Shown here: piece by piece, positions 35,530-45,246 of the stretch
Layout of the letters: each line of letters opens with the position of its first letter
Numbering within the stretch: the first letter of the stretch is position 1
NCBI GenBank assembly: GCA_022824305.1
Contig: JAJEAD010000076.1
Coordinates: 186,001-250,000, forward strand
Origin: Gammaproteobacteria bacterium
GTDB taxonomy: Bacteria > Pseudomonadota > Gammaproteobacteria > HK1
Length of the DNA stretch: 64,000 nt
Reading direction: 5' to 3'
Notes under the pieces: generated by a model
Databases searched by the model: none
What the model was told of the DNA's origin: nothing
What the model saw: only the letters and a program-made list of their open reading frames with translations
Program-made: the position numbers and the translations under genes

Positions 35530-36108
35530 TCAGTTGCCGCTCTCGGACTCTACCCGAAGCCTGTCAATCACTCTTTGCGTAATGTCCACCCGCTCGCCGG
35601 CGAACACCACTCCGTCGGTCAGGATGATGTCGTAGTCATCGCTGTTCGCGAGCCACTGGATGACTTCGGTGATCTTGCGCTGAAGCTTGGACAGCTCCTG
35701 GCTGCGTCTGAGATTCAGATCTTCGCGGAACTCTTCCTGGGAGCGCCGCAACTCGCGTCTCAGGCGCCGGACCTCCTCTTCCAGACGGTTCAGCTCGGCG
35801 GCGGACATGATCGCGCTGTTCTTCACGAGGAGGTCTTCCTGCTCGTTCAGTTCCCTCTGGAGCAGCACCAGCTCGCGGTCGCGCGGCGCGAACTCGTCGT
35901 CGATTCGCTCGCGCGCGGCCTTGGCCTGCGGGGCGGCGTCCATGACCCGGGGCACGTTCACGAAGCCCACCTTGAGATCCTGTCCGAATGCGGCCGGTTG
36001 AACGAAGATGCCCGCCGCGACCACCACTCCAGTGAGGACGAAAATCGCTGCGATATTGCGGCTAGAACGTCGATCCGACGGAAAACTGGAAGGGTTGGGT
36101 CTCATCAT
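35530..36108 (-). CDS. skp: Periplasmic chaperone Skp/OmpH
   Basis: The 192-residue product has an N-terminal charged stretch and a hydrophobic core ([18 protein letters not shown]) with cleavage likely near AFGQD, then the mature Skp fold [20 protein letters not shown] and a long helical tentacle region ([20 protein letters not shown]). Skp carries unfolded outer membrane proteins across the periplasm to BamA. The ATG at 36108 makes the gene overlap the 3' end of bamA by 47 bases, and no canonical start further in keeps the signal peptide. The overlap contains the half repeat at 36040-36065, which therefore encodes part of the signal peptide. Confidence 0.85.
   Translation of the reverse strand: MMRPNPSSFPSDRRSSRNIAAIFVLTGVVVAAGIFVQPAAFGQDLKVGFVNVPRVMDAAPQAKAARERIDDEFAPRDRELVLLQRELNEQEDLLVKNSAIMSAAELNRLEEEVRRLRRELRRSQEEFREDLNLRRSQELSKLQRKITEVIQWLANSDDYDIILTDGVVFAGERVDITQRVIDRLRVESESGN
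36040..36065 (-). repeat. Half copy of the dispersed repeat at the bamA stop (copy G)
   Basis: On the minus strand CTAGCCGCAATATCGCAGCG followed by ATTTTCG aligns with the left end of copy B (CAGCCGCAATGTCTCGACGA then TTTTCGG), about 21 of 25 positions identical. Its CTAG provides the bamA TAG stop, and the rest is translated in another frame as part of the Skp signal peptide. With only one half present, chance similarity cannot be excluded. Confidence 0.35.
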
Positions 36109-38353
36109 CTGGCTCGTCGTTCAAGGGATAGGCAAAGCTCAGGCTCAAGGGGCCGAGGGGGGAGAGCCACTGCATTGCGACTCCGGTAGAAGAACGGATT
36201 TCCCCCACGTCGAACTCATCCACGGAATCGTAGACCTGTCCGAAGTCCCAGAAGGCGGCAAAGCGGAACTGATTCGACTCGATGAAGGGCATCGGCACGA
36301 TGATTTCGTTCTGTCCCGCAACCATGAAGCTGCCGCCCAGAGGATCCTGGAGGCTGTCTCTCGGGCCCAGCGTATTGGATTCGAATCCGCGTACGGAACG
36401 CGGACCGCCCGCGTAGAAGTTGCGAATCAAGGGCAGGCGGTCGATGTCCCCGTAGCCGTCCCCGTATCCGGCCTCCCCGTCGAATGCGAAGATGAAGTCT
36501 CCCGGCAGGGGAAGGTAGCGTTGGTGGCGAAGTGTCAGCTTGTAGTAGGTGAGCTCTCCCAACGGTACTCCAATCTCTCCGGAAATCGCGGTCAGGCCTC
36601 CCCGGGTCGGCAGAATGATGTTGTCCCGACTGTCGGTGGACCAGGAGACTTCCGTGCGCAGGGAAGTGAACCTGCTTCCCACCAGCTCTTCGAAGTCCTG
36701 TATCTGTTGTGATGCATCCGCCTCGGATTCGAACTTGGTCAGGCTGCCGATCACGCGCAGATCGACGGTATCGTACTCCGACACCGGGAAGCCGAAGGAA
36801 AACCCGCCGCTGAGATCGTCGAGGCTGTAGTCGGCGAGATTGCGCTCGCTCGCATCCGTGATGCGATAGGCTCCCTCGAGGCCGCGGCTGATGCCATCGT
36901 CGGTGTAGTAGGGATTGAACCAGCTGAACGAGTAGTTGCGCCGGGACTTGCTGTTGTTGAACGCAAGCGAGAGACGGTTCCCCGATCCGAGAAAGTTCCG
37001 GTGGCTCAGCTCGGATGAGAGGATTATGCCCGAGTCCTGCGACAGGCCGGCGCCGAAGCTCAGGTTTCCCGAGGCCGCTTCGACCACTTCGAATTCGACA
37101 TCGACCTGGTCGCTCGCGCCCGGCACCGTCGGGGTTTCGACCGTGACCTGCTCGAAGTAGCCCAGGCGATCGAGGCGCTCCTTGGAGCGCGCGACTGCGC
37201 TGGTGGACATCCATGCCCCTTCCATCTGCCGCATCTCCCTTCTCAGGACTTCGTCCCGGGTATCGGCGTTGCCCGAGAAAGTGATCCGGCGCACGTACAC
37301 GCGCTGTCCCGGATCGACGAAGAAGGTGAGCGCGACCTGCCTCGCCTCCTCGTCGACATCGGGAACCGCGTTTACATTGGCGAGGGCGTAGCCGTCGTCC
37401 CCGAGCCGTTCCGCCAGGCTGTCGCTCGATGCCGTGACGAGAGTGCGCGAGAAGACGTCTCCCTTGCGGATCCGCACGAGGTCGAAGAGCTCCGACTCGT
37501 CTATCAGCAGCTCCCCGCCGATCTGGACCCGAGATACCGTGAACTGGTCGCCCTCGGTGATGTTGACGGTAATGTAGACGTCCTTCTTGTCGGGAGTAAT
37601 CGAAACCTGCGTGGAGTCGATGGCGAAGTTGACGTATCCGTGATCGAGGTAGTGCGAACGCAACGATTCGAGATCCGCCGCGAGCTTCTGCTTGGAGTAC
37701 TGATCGGATTTCGTGAACACCGACCACAGCCCGCCGGAACTCAACTGGAAGAGATCGAGCAGATCGTCCTCGTCGAACGCGAGGTTCCCGACCACGTTGA
37801 TGCCCTTGATCTTCGCGACGCGGCCTTCCGCGATGTCGAATCGCACCGCCACGCGATTGCGCTCCAGAGGCGTCACGGTGCTCTCGATGCGCACGCCATA
37901 ACGTCCGCTCGAGAAGTAGGCGCGCCGGAGCTCCTGCTCGACGCGGTCGAAGACGGAGCGGTTGAACACCTGCCCTACTTCGAAGTCGACCTGCCTGAGC
38001 TGCTCGCTGAGCACCTCCGTGGTGATGCTTCGGTTGCCTTCGAAATCCACGCTCGCGATGGACGGACGCTCGACGAGCGAAACGAGCAGCGTGCTGCCCT
38101 CCCGCTCCAGGCGCACATCCTTGAAGAACCCGGTCTGAAAGAGCGCCCGAATCGCTTCCGCCGTGCGCGAAGCGTCAACCGAATCGCCGATTTGCAGGGG
38201 AAGGTAGTTGAAGACGGTCCCGGGCGAGATGCGCTGCAGCCCCTCGAGCCGAATGTCCTCGATCACGAAGGCCTCCTGGGCACGCGCAACGGGAACGGCG
38301 GCCATGACCAGAACCAGGGCCAATGCGGTCCCTGCTGCCTTCAGTGAGTACAT
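36062..38353 (-). CDS. bamA: Outer membrane protein assembly factor BamA
   Basis: The 763-residue product has a signal peptide ([20 protein letters not shown]), five POTRA domains (for example [40 protein letters not shown]) and a 16-strand Omp85 barrel with [40 protein letters not shown] (the VRGF motif of L6) and a terminal phenylalanine (SVGSTF), the outer membrane sorting signal. BamA inserts beta-barrel proteins into the outer membrane. It lies between rseP and skp as in other gammaproteobacteria. Length is slightly below the E. coli protein but complete. Confidence 0.96.
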   Translation of the reverse strand: MYSLKAAGTALALVLVMAAVPVARAQEAFVIEDIRLEGLQRISPGTVFNYLPLQIGDSVDASRTAEAIRALFQTGFFKDVRLEREGSTLLVSLVERPSIASVDFEGNRSITTEVLSEQLRQVDFEVGQVFNRSVFDRVEQELRRAYFSSGRYGVRIESTVTPLERNRVAVRFDIAEGRVAKIKGINVVGNLAFDEDDLLDLFQLSSGGLWSVFTKSDQYSKQKLAADLESLRSHYLDHGYVNFAIDSTQVSITPDKKDVYITVNITEGDQFTVSRVQIGGELLIDESELFDLVRIRKGDVFSRTLVTASSDSLAERLGDDGYALANVNAVPDVDEEARQVALTFFVDPGQRVYVRRITFSGNADTRDEVLRREMRQMEGAWMSTSAVARSKERLDRLGYFEQVTVETPTVPGASDQVDVEFEVVEAASGNLSFGAGLSQDSGIILSSELSHRNFLGSGNRLSLAFNNSKSRRNYSFSWFNPYYTDDGISRGLEGAYRITDASERNLADYSLDDLSGGFSFGFPVSEYDTVDLRVIGSLTKFESEADASQQIQDFEELVGSRFTSLRTEVSWSTDSRDNIILPTRGGLTAISGEIGVPLGELTYYKLTLRHQRYLPLPGDFIFAFDGEAGYGDGYGDIDRLPLIRNFYAGGPRSVRGFESNTLGPRDSLQDPLGGSFMVAGQNEIIVPMPFIESNQFRFAAFWDFGQVYDSVDEFDVGEIRSSTGVAMQWLSPLGPLSLSFAYPLNDEPDDETQPFQFSVGSTF

Positions 38354-38401
38354 GTTCCCTTCGCGTGCCTTGCAGGTGACGGGCCCGTCCCGGCGCTGGA
38401 C

Positions 38402-39784
38402 TCAGCCGAGCAGGCGTGCGATGTCATTGTAGAAGGCGAGGCCCATCAGACCAACGAGCATTCCGGCGCCTACGCGCTGACCGACGAATTGCGCCTGGTC
38501 CGAGAGCGGCCGACCGGTCAGCGCTTCGATACAGTAATACATCAGGTGCCCCCCATCCAGCAGCGGGATCGGCAGCAGGTTCAGGATCCCCAGGCTGATG
38601 CTCACGATGGCGAGAAAGCCGAGGAACCAGGGCAGCCCCCGCTCGGCCGATATCCCCGCGTAGTGCGCGATGGTGATCGGTCCGCTCAGATTGTCCAGCG
38701 ACACTTCGAGCATCACCATCTTCCACAGCATGCGCAGCGTGAGCAGGGACATCTCGCCGGTGCGCTCGACTCCCTTCGCGAGAGCTTCCAGCGGAGGATA
38801 GCTCGTGCGCGCCCCGTGCTCGGCCTGGAACTTCTCCACCACCTCCGGCGCCGGGGGCTGCACGGCCACTCCGATCCTGCCGTAGGCGCCGTGCTCTTCC
38901 GTCTCGGAACTCGGGGTGACGCTTCGCTCAATCCTCTGCCCGAGTCGCTCCACTACCACGGAGCTCGTCTTTCCCGGCCGCTCCCGTACGAGACGGACGA
39001 GGTGTTCCCAGTCCTCCACCGGCTCTCCGTCGACGGAGAGCACCCGATCTCCGGCGGCAAGGCCGGCCCGGGCCGCGGGAGAGCCGTCCGTGACGGTGGC
39101 GATTCTGGCCTCGATGCGAAGACGCTGCGCACCGAGCCCCAGGCGCTCGAAGAAGCGCCCTTGCGTCAGCTCGTCCACCACGACTCCGTCGAGGGGCAGC
39201 AGGACCTCGCGCCGGGAGCCGTCCGGCGATGATCGGACCTCGAGCTCCAGGGCACCCCCGCCGAGGCTCGCGCCGATTGCCCGCTCCACCACGCTCTGCC
39301 ACGTGGCCGTCTCCCGGCCGTTCGCCGCGACGATCTCCTGACCGGCGCGCAGCCCCGCCGCATCGGCGGGAGAGCCCGGCTCCACCGCGCCGATCATCGG
39401 GCGCAGGCCGCTCACGCCCACCATGAACATCGCGCAATAGGCGACGATCGCGAACAGGAAGTTGAACGCCGGCCCCGCGACCACTACCGCCACTCGCACC
39501 GGCATGCGCTGCCGATCGAAAGCCCGAGGCAGCTCCTCCGCGTCGACATCGCCCTTCGACGCGTCCAGCATCTGGACGTAGCCGCCCAGCGGGACGGCGG
39601 AGACGCAGTACTCGGTGGAGTCGGGACCGCCCCGGAAGCGCAGCAAGGGGCGGCCGAAGCCTACCGAAAAGCGCAGCACCTTGACGCCCAGGCGCCGCGC
39701 GACCCAGAAGTGACCGAACTCGTGCACCGTCACCAGCACTCCGATGGCGACGACGAACCACAGGGCATAGGTCAGGAATTCCAT
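38402..39784 (-). CDS. rseP: RIP metalloprotease RseP
   Basis: The 460-residue site-2 protease has a first membrane segment with zinc motif H21-E-F-G-H25, two PDZ domains (PGSPADAAGLRAGQEIVAAN; DGSPAARAGLAAGDRVLSVD), and a C-terminal membrane region with the second motif NLLPIPLLDGGHLMYY (N-x2-P-x-P-x-L-D-G). RseP cleaves the anti-sigma-E factor RseA and remnant signal peptides in the inner membrane. It is nine bases after dxr and 48 bases before bamA. All catalytic residues are visible. Confidence 0.95.
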   Translation of the reverse strand: MEFLTYALWFVVAIGVLVTVHEFGHFWVARRLGVKVLRFSVGFGRPLLRFRGGPDSTEYCVSAVPLGGYVQMLDASKGDVDAEELPRAFDRQRMPVRVAVVVAGPAFNFLFAIVAYCAMFMVGVSGLRPMIGAVEPGSPADAAGLRAGQEIVAANGRETATWQSVVERAIGASLGGGALELEVRSSPDGSRREVLLPLDGVVVDELTQGRFFERLGLGAQRLRIEARIATVTDGSPAARAGLAAGDRVLSVDGEPVEDWEHLVRLVRERPGKTSSVVVERLGQRIERSVTPSSETEEHGAYGRIGVAVQPPAPEVVEKFQAEHGARTSYPPLEALAKGVERTGEMSLLTLRMLWKMVMLEVSLDNLSGPITIAHYAGISAERGLPWFLGFLAIVSISLGILNLLPIPLLDGGHLMYYCIEALTGRPLSDQAQFVGQRVGAGMLVGLMGLAFYNDIARLLG

Positions 39785-39793
39785 CGGCGTCCC

Positions 39794-41014
39794 TTATGCC
39801 TTGCGCGGGCGCGGCGGGCGGCGGCGCCCCGCCTCGTCTTCGGCGATCCCCCTCGCCTCCCCATCGAGCGCCAGGACATCCTCCAGGGTGTCAGGCTCTC
39901 GGGAAGCGCACTTCGCCAGCGTCGACTCGATGACCCGGGGAATGTCGGTGAATGCAATGGACTCCTCGAGAAAGGCCTGCACCGCCACTTCGTTCGCGGC
40001 ATTGAGAACGGTGCTCTTGCCGCCGCCGGCACGGGCCGCCTCGAGTCCGAGCCCGAGACAGGGAAAGCGCCCGAAATCGGGCGCCATGAACTCGAGCGCT
40101 CCGACCCGGAGGAAATCCAGGCTCTCGACGCCGGACTCGAGGCGCCGCGGCCAGCCGAGGGCGTGTGCGATGGGAGTGCGCATGTCGGGGTTGCCGAGCT
40201 GCGCCAGCACTGAGCCGTCCGTGTACTCCACCATCGAATGAACCACGCTCTGAGGATGCATGACGACCTGAATGCGCCCGGGATGGGTGTCGAACAACCA
40301 GCAGGCCTCTATGATCTCCAGTCCCTTGTTCATCATCGTGGCGGAGTCGACCGAGATCTTACGCCCCATCACCCAGTTTGGGTGAGCGCAGGCCTCGTCC
40401 GGAGTAACCCCCGGGAGGTCTTCGAGCGGAGTGCAGCGGAAGGGCCCCCCCGATCCGGTGAGCAGGATTCGGCGGACTCCCGCATCCCGCAGACTCCCGC
40501 TCCGCTCGGGCGGCATGCACTGAAAGATGGCGTTGTGCTCGCTGTCGATGGGCAGGAGCAGGGCTCCGTTCTCGCGAACCGCGGCGACGAAGAGCTTGCC
40601 CGACATCACCAGCGCCTCCTTGTTGGCGAGCAGCACGCGCTTGCCGGCCCGGGCGGCGGCCAGGGTCGGAATCAGCCCCGCCGCGCCAACGATGCCCGCC
40701 ATGACCGAATCCGCGCCCTCCAGTTGCGCAGCGGCTACCAGGCCGTCGACTCCGGCGCACACTTCGGTCACGTCGTTGCCGCCGTCTCGCAGCCGGCGCC
40801 GGAGGCGCTCGGCGGCATCGGCGTCGGCCATGGCCGCGAGCGTCGGACGCCACCGGAGGCACTGATCCGCCATTCTCGTGTCGTCGGTGTTCGCGGTCAG
40901 CCCCAGCACGCGGAACGAGTCAGGGTGCCGGGCCACCACGTCGAGCGTGTTGACCCCGATGCTTCCGGTGGAGCCGAGGATGACGACCCCTCTCTGTCCC
41001 ATCGAATTCGTCAC
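39794..41014 (-). CDS. dxr: 1-deoxy-D-xylulose 5-phosphate reductoisomerase
   Basis: The product of about 406 residues has the NADPH motif [40 protein letters not shown], the metal/substrate segment [33 protein letters not shown] and a C-terminal helical bundle. DXR makes 2-C-methylerythritol 4-phosphate, the committed step of the MEP isoprenoid pathway that feeds UppS upstream. A GTG at 41014 overlaps the cdsA stop as GTGA and has AGGA seven bases upstream, so it is preferred; the ATG at 41002 just before GQRG is the alternative start. Confidence 0.95.
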   Translation of the reverse strand: MTNSMGQRGVVILGSTGSIGVNTLDVVARHPDSFRVLGLTANTDDTRMADQCLRWRPTLAAMADADAAERLRRRLRDGGNDVTEVCAGVDGLVAAAQLEGADSVMAGIVGAAGLIPTLAAARAGKRVLLANKEALVMSGKLFVAAVRENGALLLPIDSEHNAIFQCMPPERSGSLRDAGVRRILLTGSGGPFRCTPLEDLPGVTPDEACAHPNWVMGRKISVDSATMMNKGLEIIEACWLFDTHPGRIQVVMHPQSVVHSMVEYTDGSVLAQLGNPDMRTPIAHALGWPRRLESGVESLDFLRVGALEFMAPDFGRFPCLGLGLEAARAGGGKSTVLNAANEVAVQAFLEESIAFTDIPRVIESTLAKCASREPDTLEDVLALDGEARGIAEDEAGRRRPPRPRKA

Positions 41015-41859
41015 CGCAGCATCCTGGTCCCCACGAGACCGATGACCGCGAGCGCGAAGCAGGGCGCCGCGGCGCACAGGCTGTCGATGCGATCCAGCAC
41101 GCCTCCGTGGCCCGGAATGAAGGCGCCGCTGTCCTTGACCCCGGCCTGACGCTTGACGAGGCTTTCCAGCAAATCGCCAAGGACGGAAACCAGGGCCACT
41201 CCGACCGCCAGCACCGGAATCGTCCATCGCGAGGGGGAAGCCTCCCCCATGCCGAGCGCGACGCCCAGGCCGATCGCGAGGCAGGCGGCGGTGCCCCCGA
41301 GCACGCCTTCCCAGGACTTTCCCGGACTGAGGCGGGAAGCGAGTCGACGACGTCCGAAGCGACGGCCGGCGAAGTAGGCCCCGATATCCGCGCTCCACAC
41401 GAAGGCGAGCAGCAGCAGAATCCACCAGCGTCCCGGCGCTTCGATTCCGTGGAGCAGAACCAGCGCGCAGAAGGCCGGCACCACCACCAGCCACCCGAGG
41501 ACCCAGTGCAGCCACAGCGCCTCGGGGGACATCGCGCCGGAGCCGCGTTGCGCGCTCACGACGCGAATCAGCGCGACCACCCACCATGCCACCCCTACCG
41601 CGCATGCCGCGAGCAAGGCGCCGGGGTGGCGAAGATGCAGGGAAAGCCACAGCATCAGAATCAACGTCAGCGCGGTGTAGGCGACGCGCTGCATCGTCGA
41701 GGCCCTGCCCGACAGCCCCGCCCACTCCCAGCTTCCCACCGCCATGAAAAGCGCGGCGGCGCCTGCGAACCAGGCGTGGGGAAGCCACAGCACCGATGCG
41801 ACCACGGACGGGACGAGGACGATGGCGGCGAGGATCCGCCGGAGCAGGTTCGACTCCAT
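41011..41859 (-). CDS. cdsA: Phosphatidate cytidylyltransferase
   Basis: The product of about 282 residues is an integral membrane protein with seven to eight hydrophobic segments and the CdsA signature near the C-terminus, [20 protein letters not shown] followed by [17 protein letters not shown]. It converts phosphatidic acid and CTP to CDP-diacylglycerol, the precursor of all phospholipids. The ATG at 41859 ([14 protein letters not shown]) is preferred over that at 41919, because the 20 extra residues are polar and unlike the family. Two-sided context uppS-cdsA-dxr is standard. Confidence 0.93.
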   Translation of the reverse strand: MESNLLRRILAAIVLVPSVVASVLWLPHAWFAGAAALFMAVGSWEWAGLSGRASTMQRVAYTALTLILMLWLSLHLRHPGALLAACAVGVAWWVVALIRVVSAQRGSGAMSPEALWLHWVLGWLVVVPAFCALVLLHGIEAPGRWWILLLLAFVWSADIGAYFAGRRFGRRRLASRLSPGKSWEGVLGGTAACLAIGLGVALGMGEASPSRWTIPVLAVGVALVSVLGDLLESLVKRQAGVKDSGAFIPGHGGVLDRIDSLCAAAPCFALAVIGLVGTRMLR

Positions 41860-41971
41860 CACGCCTGGCCGGAGGCGTCGTTCCGGTGGGCTCCGTGACG
41901 CATCGTGCTCGACCGCCATCCTCTACGCAATCGTGAAACGAGGGGCCGCAAGTGCCAGTACCGGCAAGGGC

Positions 41972-42733
41972 TCAAACCCCCTGCATCCGGGCGACCTGTT
42001 CGCCGGTTCTCCCGAAGCGTCTCTGGTGGGAGGCGTAGTAGGCGAGCGCGCCCTCGAAGGCGCCTCGGTCAAAATCGGGCCACAGCGTATCCGTGAAGTA
42101 GAGCTCGGTGTAGGCAAGATGCCAGAGCAGGAAGTTGCTCACCCGCCTCTCGCCGCCGGTGCGAATGAACAGGTCGGGCTCCGGCAGATCGTCGAGCGAC
42201 AGCTCGCGGCGCACCGCCTCCTCGTCGATGTCCTCCACCGCGAGATCGCCACGCTTCACGCGTTGCGCCACCCGGCGGGCGGCCTGACAGCAATCCCATC
42301 GACCGCCGTAGTTGGCGGCGATTACCAGTGTCTGTCCGCTGTTGTCTCCGGTCAGGGACTCCGCCTCCTGAATGCGCTCGCGCAGGGTGGCGTGGAGTGC
42401 GTCGCGATCCCCGATGACCCGGAGCCGAATGTTGTTCTCGTGCAGTTCCTTGACCTGCTGCTCCAGAACCGCCACGAAGAGGTCCATCAGCAGGCCGACC
42501 TCCTCCTCGGGGCGTCTCCAGTTCTCGCTGCTGAACGCGAAGAGAGTGAGGACCTCGATGCCCTTCTCTCCGCAGAGCCGCACCATGTCCTTGGCCGTCT
42601 CCACTCCCGCCCGATGGCCGGCGACGCGTGGCAGCCGGCGGCGGATCGCCCAGCGCCCGTTGCCGTCCATGATCATGGCGACGTGGCGGGGGAGCTTGCC
42701 GCTCGCATGTCCCGAAGAAGAGCCCTGCTGCAT
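41972..42733 (-). CDS. uppS: Undecaprenyl diphosphate synthase
   Basis: The 253-residue cis-prenyltransferase contains RHVAMIMDGNGRWAIRRRLP (catalytic aspartate D23), GVETAKDMVRLCGEKGIEVL, TLFAFSSENWRRP and DLFIRTGGERRVSNFLLWHL with the pyrophosphate-binding RTGGE motif. It makes the undecaprenyl carrier for peptidoglycan and O-antigen. The first dozen residues are polar and variable. It is separated from frr upstream by repeat copy C and from cdsA downstream by about 110 bases. Confidence 0.95.
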   Translation of the reverse strand: MQQGSSSGHASGKLPRHVAMIMDGNGRWAIRRRLPRVAGHRAGVETAKDMVRLCGEKGIEVLTLFAFSSENWRRPEEEVGLLMDLFVAVLEQQVKELHENNIRLRVIGDRDALHATLRERIQEAESLTGDNSGQTLVIAANYGGRWDCCQAARRVAQRVKRGDLAVEDIDEEAVRRELSLDDLPEPDLFIRTGGERRVSNFLLWHLAYTELYFTDTLWPDFDRGAFEGALAYYASHQRRFGRTGEQVARMQGV

Positions 42734-42746
42734 CCCGCTCTCGCCC

Positions 42747-42804
42747 GCCGCAATGTTTCACCGACTTCCCGATGCGGACGCGAATCGGCGAAACATCAGG
42801 GCTA
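42747..42804 (-). repeat. Dispersed palindromic repeat, copy C (compact hairpin after frr)
   Basis: On the minus strand it begins CTAGCCCTGATGTTTCGCCG, then ATTCGCGTCCGCATC, and ends GGGAAGTCGGTGAAACATTG, then CGGCGGGC. ATGTTTCGCCGATTC and GAAGTCGGTGAAACAT can pair into a stem of about 16 bp with few mismatches around a short loop. It is the shortest copy of the family and lies between frr and uppS; its CTAG is the frr stop. There is no T-run, so it is not a classical terminator, though it could slow transcription or protect the upstream mRNA end. Confidence 0.7.
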
Positions 42805-43365
42805 GAACTCCATCAATTCCGCTTCTTTGTGTTTCACGATCTCGTCCACCGACGCGATCTGCCGGTCAGTGGTCTTCTGAATGTCCGATTCCGCGCGATG
42901 CTCGGCATCGCGTGGCAGACTCTCGTCCTTGATCAGCTTCTTGAGATGGGAATTGGCGTCGCGCCGGATGTTGCGAATGGCGACGCGCGCGTTCTCGCCC
43001 TCGTGACGAACGAGCTTGATCATGTCCCGGCGACGCTCTTCGGTCAGCGGCGGCAGGGGCACCCGGATCACCTCGCCCGCGGTCACCGGATTGAGCCCGA
43101 GCTCCGAGTTCATGATCGCCTTCTCGACATCGGGCACCAGTCTCTTCTCCCAGGGAGTCACCGACAGCGTCCGAGGGTCGGCGATGCTGATGCTCGCGAC
43201 CTGGTTCAACGGCATCTCGGTGCCGTAGTAGGAAACGCTGATGTGATCCAGCAGGCTGGTGTGCGCACGACCTGTCCGCAGCTTGGCCAACTCCTGCTTC
43301 AGGGCATCCAGGCTCTTGTTCATGCGGATTCTGGCGTCGTCCTTGATGGCATCTACGGAATTCAT
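42802..43365 (-). CDS. frr: Ribosome recycling factor
   Basis: The 187-residue product matches RRF along its length: an N-terminal three-helix segment [20 protein letters not shown] followed by [40 protein letters not shown], and a C-terminal helix with [23 protein letters not shown] dissociates ribosomes from mRNA after termination together with EF-G. The gene is 39 bases after pyrH, the standard order. Its TAG stop is part of the palindromic repeat that follows. Confidence 0.96.
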   Translation of the reverse strand: MNSVDAIKDDARIRMNKSLDALKQELAKLRTGRAHTSLLDHISVSYYGTEMPLNQVASISIADPRTLSVTPWEKRLVPDVEKAIMNSELGLNPVTAGEVIRVPLPPLTEERRRDMIKLVRHEGENARVAIRNIRRDANSHLKKLIKDESLPRDAEHRAESDIQKTTDRQIASVDEIVKHKEAELMEF

Positions 43366-43404
43366 GGGCCCTTGGCCTCGCTCCCGGGTGCGCGCTTCAA
43401 GCGC

Positions 43405-44154
43405 CTATATAGCCGATTCTGCTCCGTCCGGCACGTTCTCGACCAGGGTGCCCTCGTCCTCGCCCATGACCGCCCGGAAAAACGCGTCGCTCCTGCTCAT
43501 GTCGACGACCCGGAGCGGCAGATCGTGGTCGCGGCACAGGACGACCGCGGTCGCATCCATGACCTCGAGTCGACGCGAGAGCACGGCATCGTAGCCGAGG
43601 CGCCGGTAGCGCCTCGCATCGGGATGGCGCTGCGGATCGGCCGCATACACTCCGTCCACCTTGGTCGCCTTGATGAGCAGCTCCGCGTCGATCTCGATCG
43701 CGCGCAGGGCGGCCGCGGTATCCGTCGTGAAGAAGGGATTGCCGGTACCGGCGCCGAAGATCACGACCCGCCCCTTTTCGAGATGGCGGATCGCCCGCCG
43801 GCGGATGTAGTCCTCGCAGAGCTCGTTGACCCGGATTCCGGACATCACGCGGGCCGTCAATCCGTGGCGCTCCATCACGTCCTGCAGGGCAAGCGCATTC
43901 ATGAGCGTGCCGAGCATGCCGATCTGATCCGCGGTGACGCGCTCGATACCCGCCTCGACCAGCGTCGTGCCGCGAAAAATGTTGCCGGCTCCGATGACCA
44001 TCGCCACCTGGACTCCCATGTCCACGAGCCTGGCCACATCCCGCGAAACCGAGTCGAGCATTGCCTTCTCGATGCCGAACTTCGCGTCCCGCAACAGCGC
44101 CTCGCCGCTGAGCTTGAGCAGCACGCGCCTGCAGCTGGGAACCGGCCGATCCAC
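43405..44154 (-). CDS. pyrH: Uridylate kinase (UMP kinase)
   Basis: The 249-residue product contains CRRVLLKLSGEALLRDAKFG, MVIGAGNIFRGTTLVEAGIE, RVTADQIGMLGTLMNALALQ, VIFGAGTGNPFFTTDTAAAL and a KATKVDGVYAADP segment, all typical of bacterial hexameric UMP kinase of the amino-acid-kinase fold. It phosphorylates UMP to UDP. In most gammaproteobacteria tsf is directly upstream; here tsf is about 14.5 kb away and a GFA-family gene runs in the opposite direction from just upstream of pyrH. Confidence 0.96.
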   Translation of the reverse strand: MDRPVPSCRRVLLKLSGEALLRDAKFGIEKAMLDSVSRDVARLVDMGVQVAMVIGAGNIFRGTTLVEAGIERVTADQIGMLGTLMNALALQDVMERHGLTARVMSGIRVNELCEDYIRRRAIRHLEKGRVVIFGAGTGNPFFTTDTAAALRAIEIDAELLIKATKVDGVYAADPQRHPDARRYRRLGYDAVLSRRLEVMDATAVVLCRDHDLPLRVVDMSRSDAFFRAVMGEDEGTLVENVPDGAESAI

Positions 44155-44358
44155 AATCGAAGCAGTCTAGCATGGGAGCTGCGCCCGGCTTCTGAGCCCG
44201 GCGATCGCAAGAGGCGCCGGTCGGGGCCGCCGGGCCGGTGGCGGGTCCCTCTCCTTCGGCCCTCGGCGGGGTCCCGGTCGAAGAAGCCGGCGATACCAGG
44301 GTTGGCCGCAGACCGTGCTTCGGCATACTCTTTGCCGAGGTCACCGGGAGACGAGGAC

Positions 44359-45210
44359 TTGATCGAGGGCAGCTGTCTTTGCGGGGCGGTGCGCTGGAGG
44401 GCCGAGGGACGACTCGACTCCATCACTCACTGCCACTGCTCGATGTGCCGAAAGGCGCATGCCGCGCCCTTTGCGAGCTATACCGTAGCCCCGGCGGAGT
44501 GTTTCGAATGGCTCTCGGGCGAAGAGCATGTTGCGCGCTACGAGAGCTCGCCCGACAGCGAGCGTGCCTTCTGCCGGATCTGCGGATCGGTGACGCCCTA
44601 CTCCTTCGGGGAAGGGCTCATGGGCATCGCAGCCGGTGTGGTGGATGCCGGGGCGATGGAGCTCGAGGTCTCGGCCCACATTTTCGTCGCCGGGAAAGCG
44701 TCCTGGCACTTCATCGGAGACGACCTGCCGCGCTACGACACCTGGCCCCCGGGAGAAGAAGGTCCGGTCATCGAGCGCGCCGGGGAGCCGGCGAGCAGTC
44801 GCGGCGGAGCCGTGCCCGGAAGCTGCCTGTGCGGCGCGGTCACCTTCGAGGTGAAGCCGATCTGGAAGGCGGTCCACAACTGCCACTGCTCCCGATGCCG
44901 AAAGGCGCGGGCGGCGGCCTTCACCACCAACGGCTTCACCGCCGTCGAGAACCTCACGTTCATCCGGGGAGAGGACGGCATCGAGTCCTACAAGCTGCCC
45001 GAGGCCCGTTACTTCCGGCACAACTTCTGCCGCACCTGCGGTTCCGGCATGCCGCGCAGGGACCCGGAACGCGGCTTTGCGGTGGTCCCCTTCGGCGCGC
45101 TGGACGGCGATCCGGGACGCGGAGCGGACGACCACATCTTCGTAGCCGACGCTGCGCCCTGGTACACGATTGCGGATGGCCTGCCCCGCTACGAACAGGC
45201 CCCGGACTGA
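44359..45210 (+). CDS. Tandem GFA-domain (Mss4-like zinc fold) protein
   Basis: The product of about 283 residues has two complete GFA-type units. Unit 1 has GSCLCGAVRW, THCHCSMCRKAHAAPFASY and AFCRICGSVTPY. Unit 2 has GSCLCGAVTFEV, HNCHCSRCRKARAAAFTTN and NFCRTCGSGMPR. Each binds zinc through CxCG, CHCxxC and CxxCG cysteines. GFA/CENP-V-like proteins include S-hydroxymethylglutathione synthase homologues, but most have no proven reaction. A TTG at 44359 with GAGACGAGGA upstream is proposed as start since no ATG/GTG lies before the first CxCG. Duplication within one chain is less common than single domains. It leads a plus-strand trio inside the tsf-pyrH insertion. Confidence 0.75.
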   Translation: MIEGSCLCGAVRWRAEGRLDSITHCHCSMCRKAHAAPFASYTVAPAECFEWLSGEEHVARYESSPDSERAFCRICGSVTPYSFGEGLMGIAAGVVDAGAMELEVSAHIFVAGKASWHFIGDDLPRYDTWPPGEEGPVIERAGEPASSRGGAVPGSCLCGAVTFEVKPIWKAVHNCHCSRCRKARAAAFTTNGFTAVENLTFIRGEDGIESYKLPEARYFRHNFCRTCGSGMPRRDPERGFAVVPFGALDGDPGRGADDHIFVADAAPWYTIADGLPRYEQAPD

Positions 45211-45246
45211 AGCGACGAGGCACCGGGAACGGCCCGCCCCACTCCG

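Noticed and set aside
42747..42804. Rho-independent terminator after frr
   Set aside because: The hairpin is strong but lacks a U-run on either strand; it is better explained as a member of the dispersed repeat family.
42772..45210. A very long plus-strand open frame across uppS, frr and pyrH
   Set aside because: It is the antisense shadow of three well-defined minus-strand genes; only its last part (from 44359) encodes a real protein, the GFA protein.
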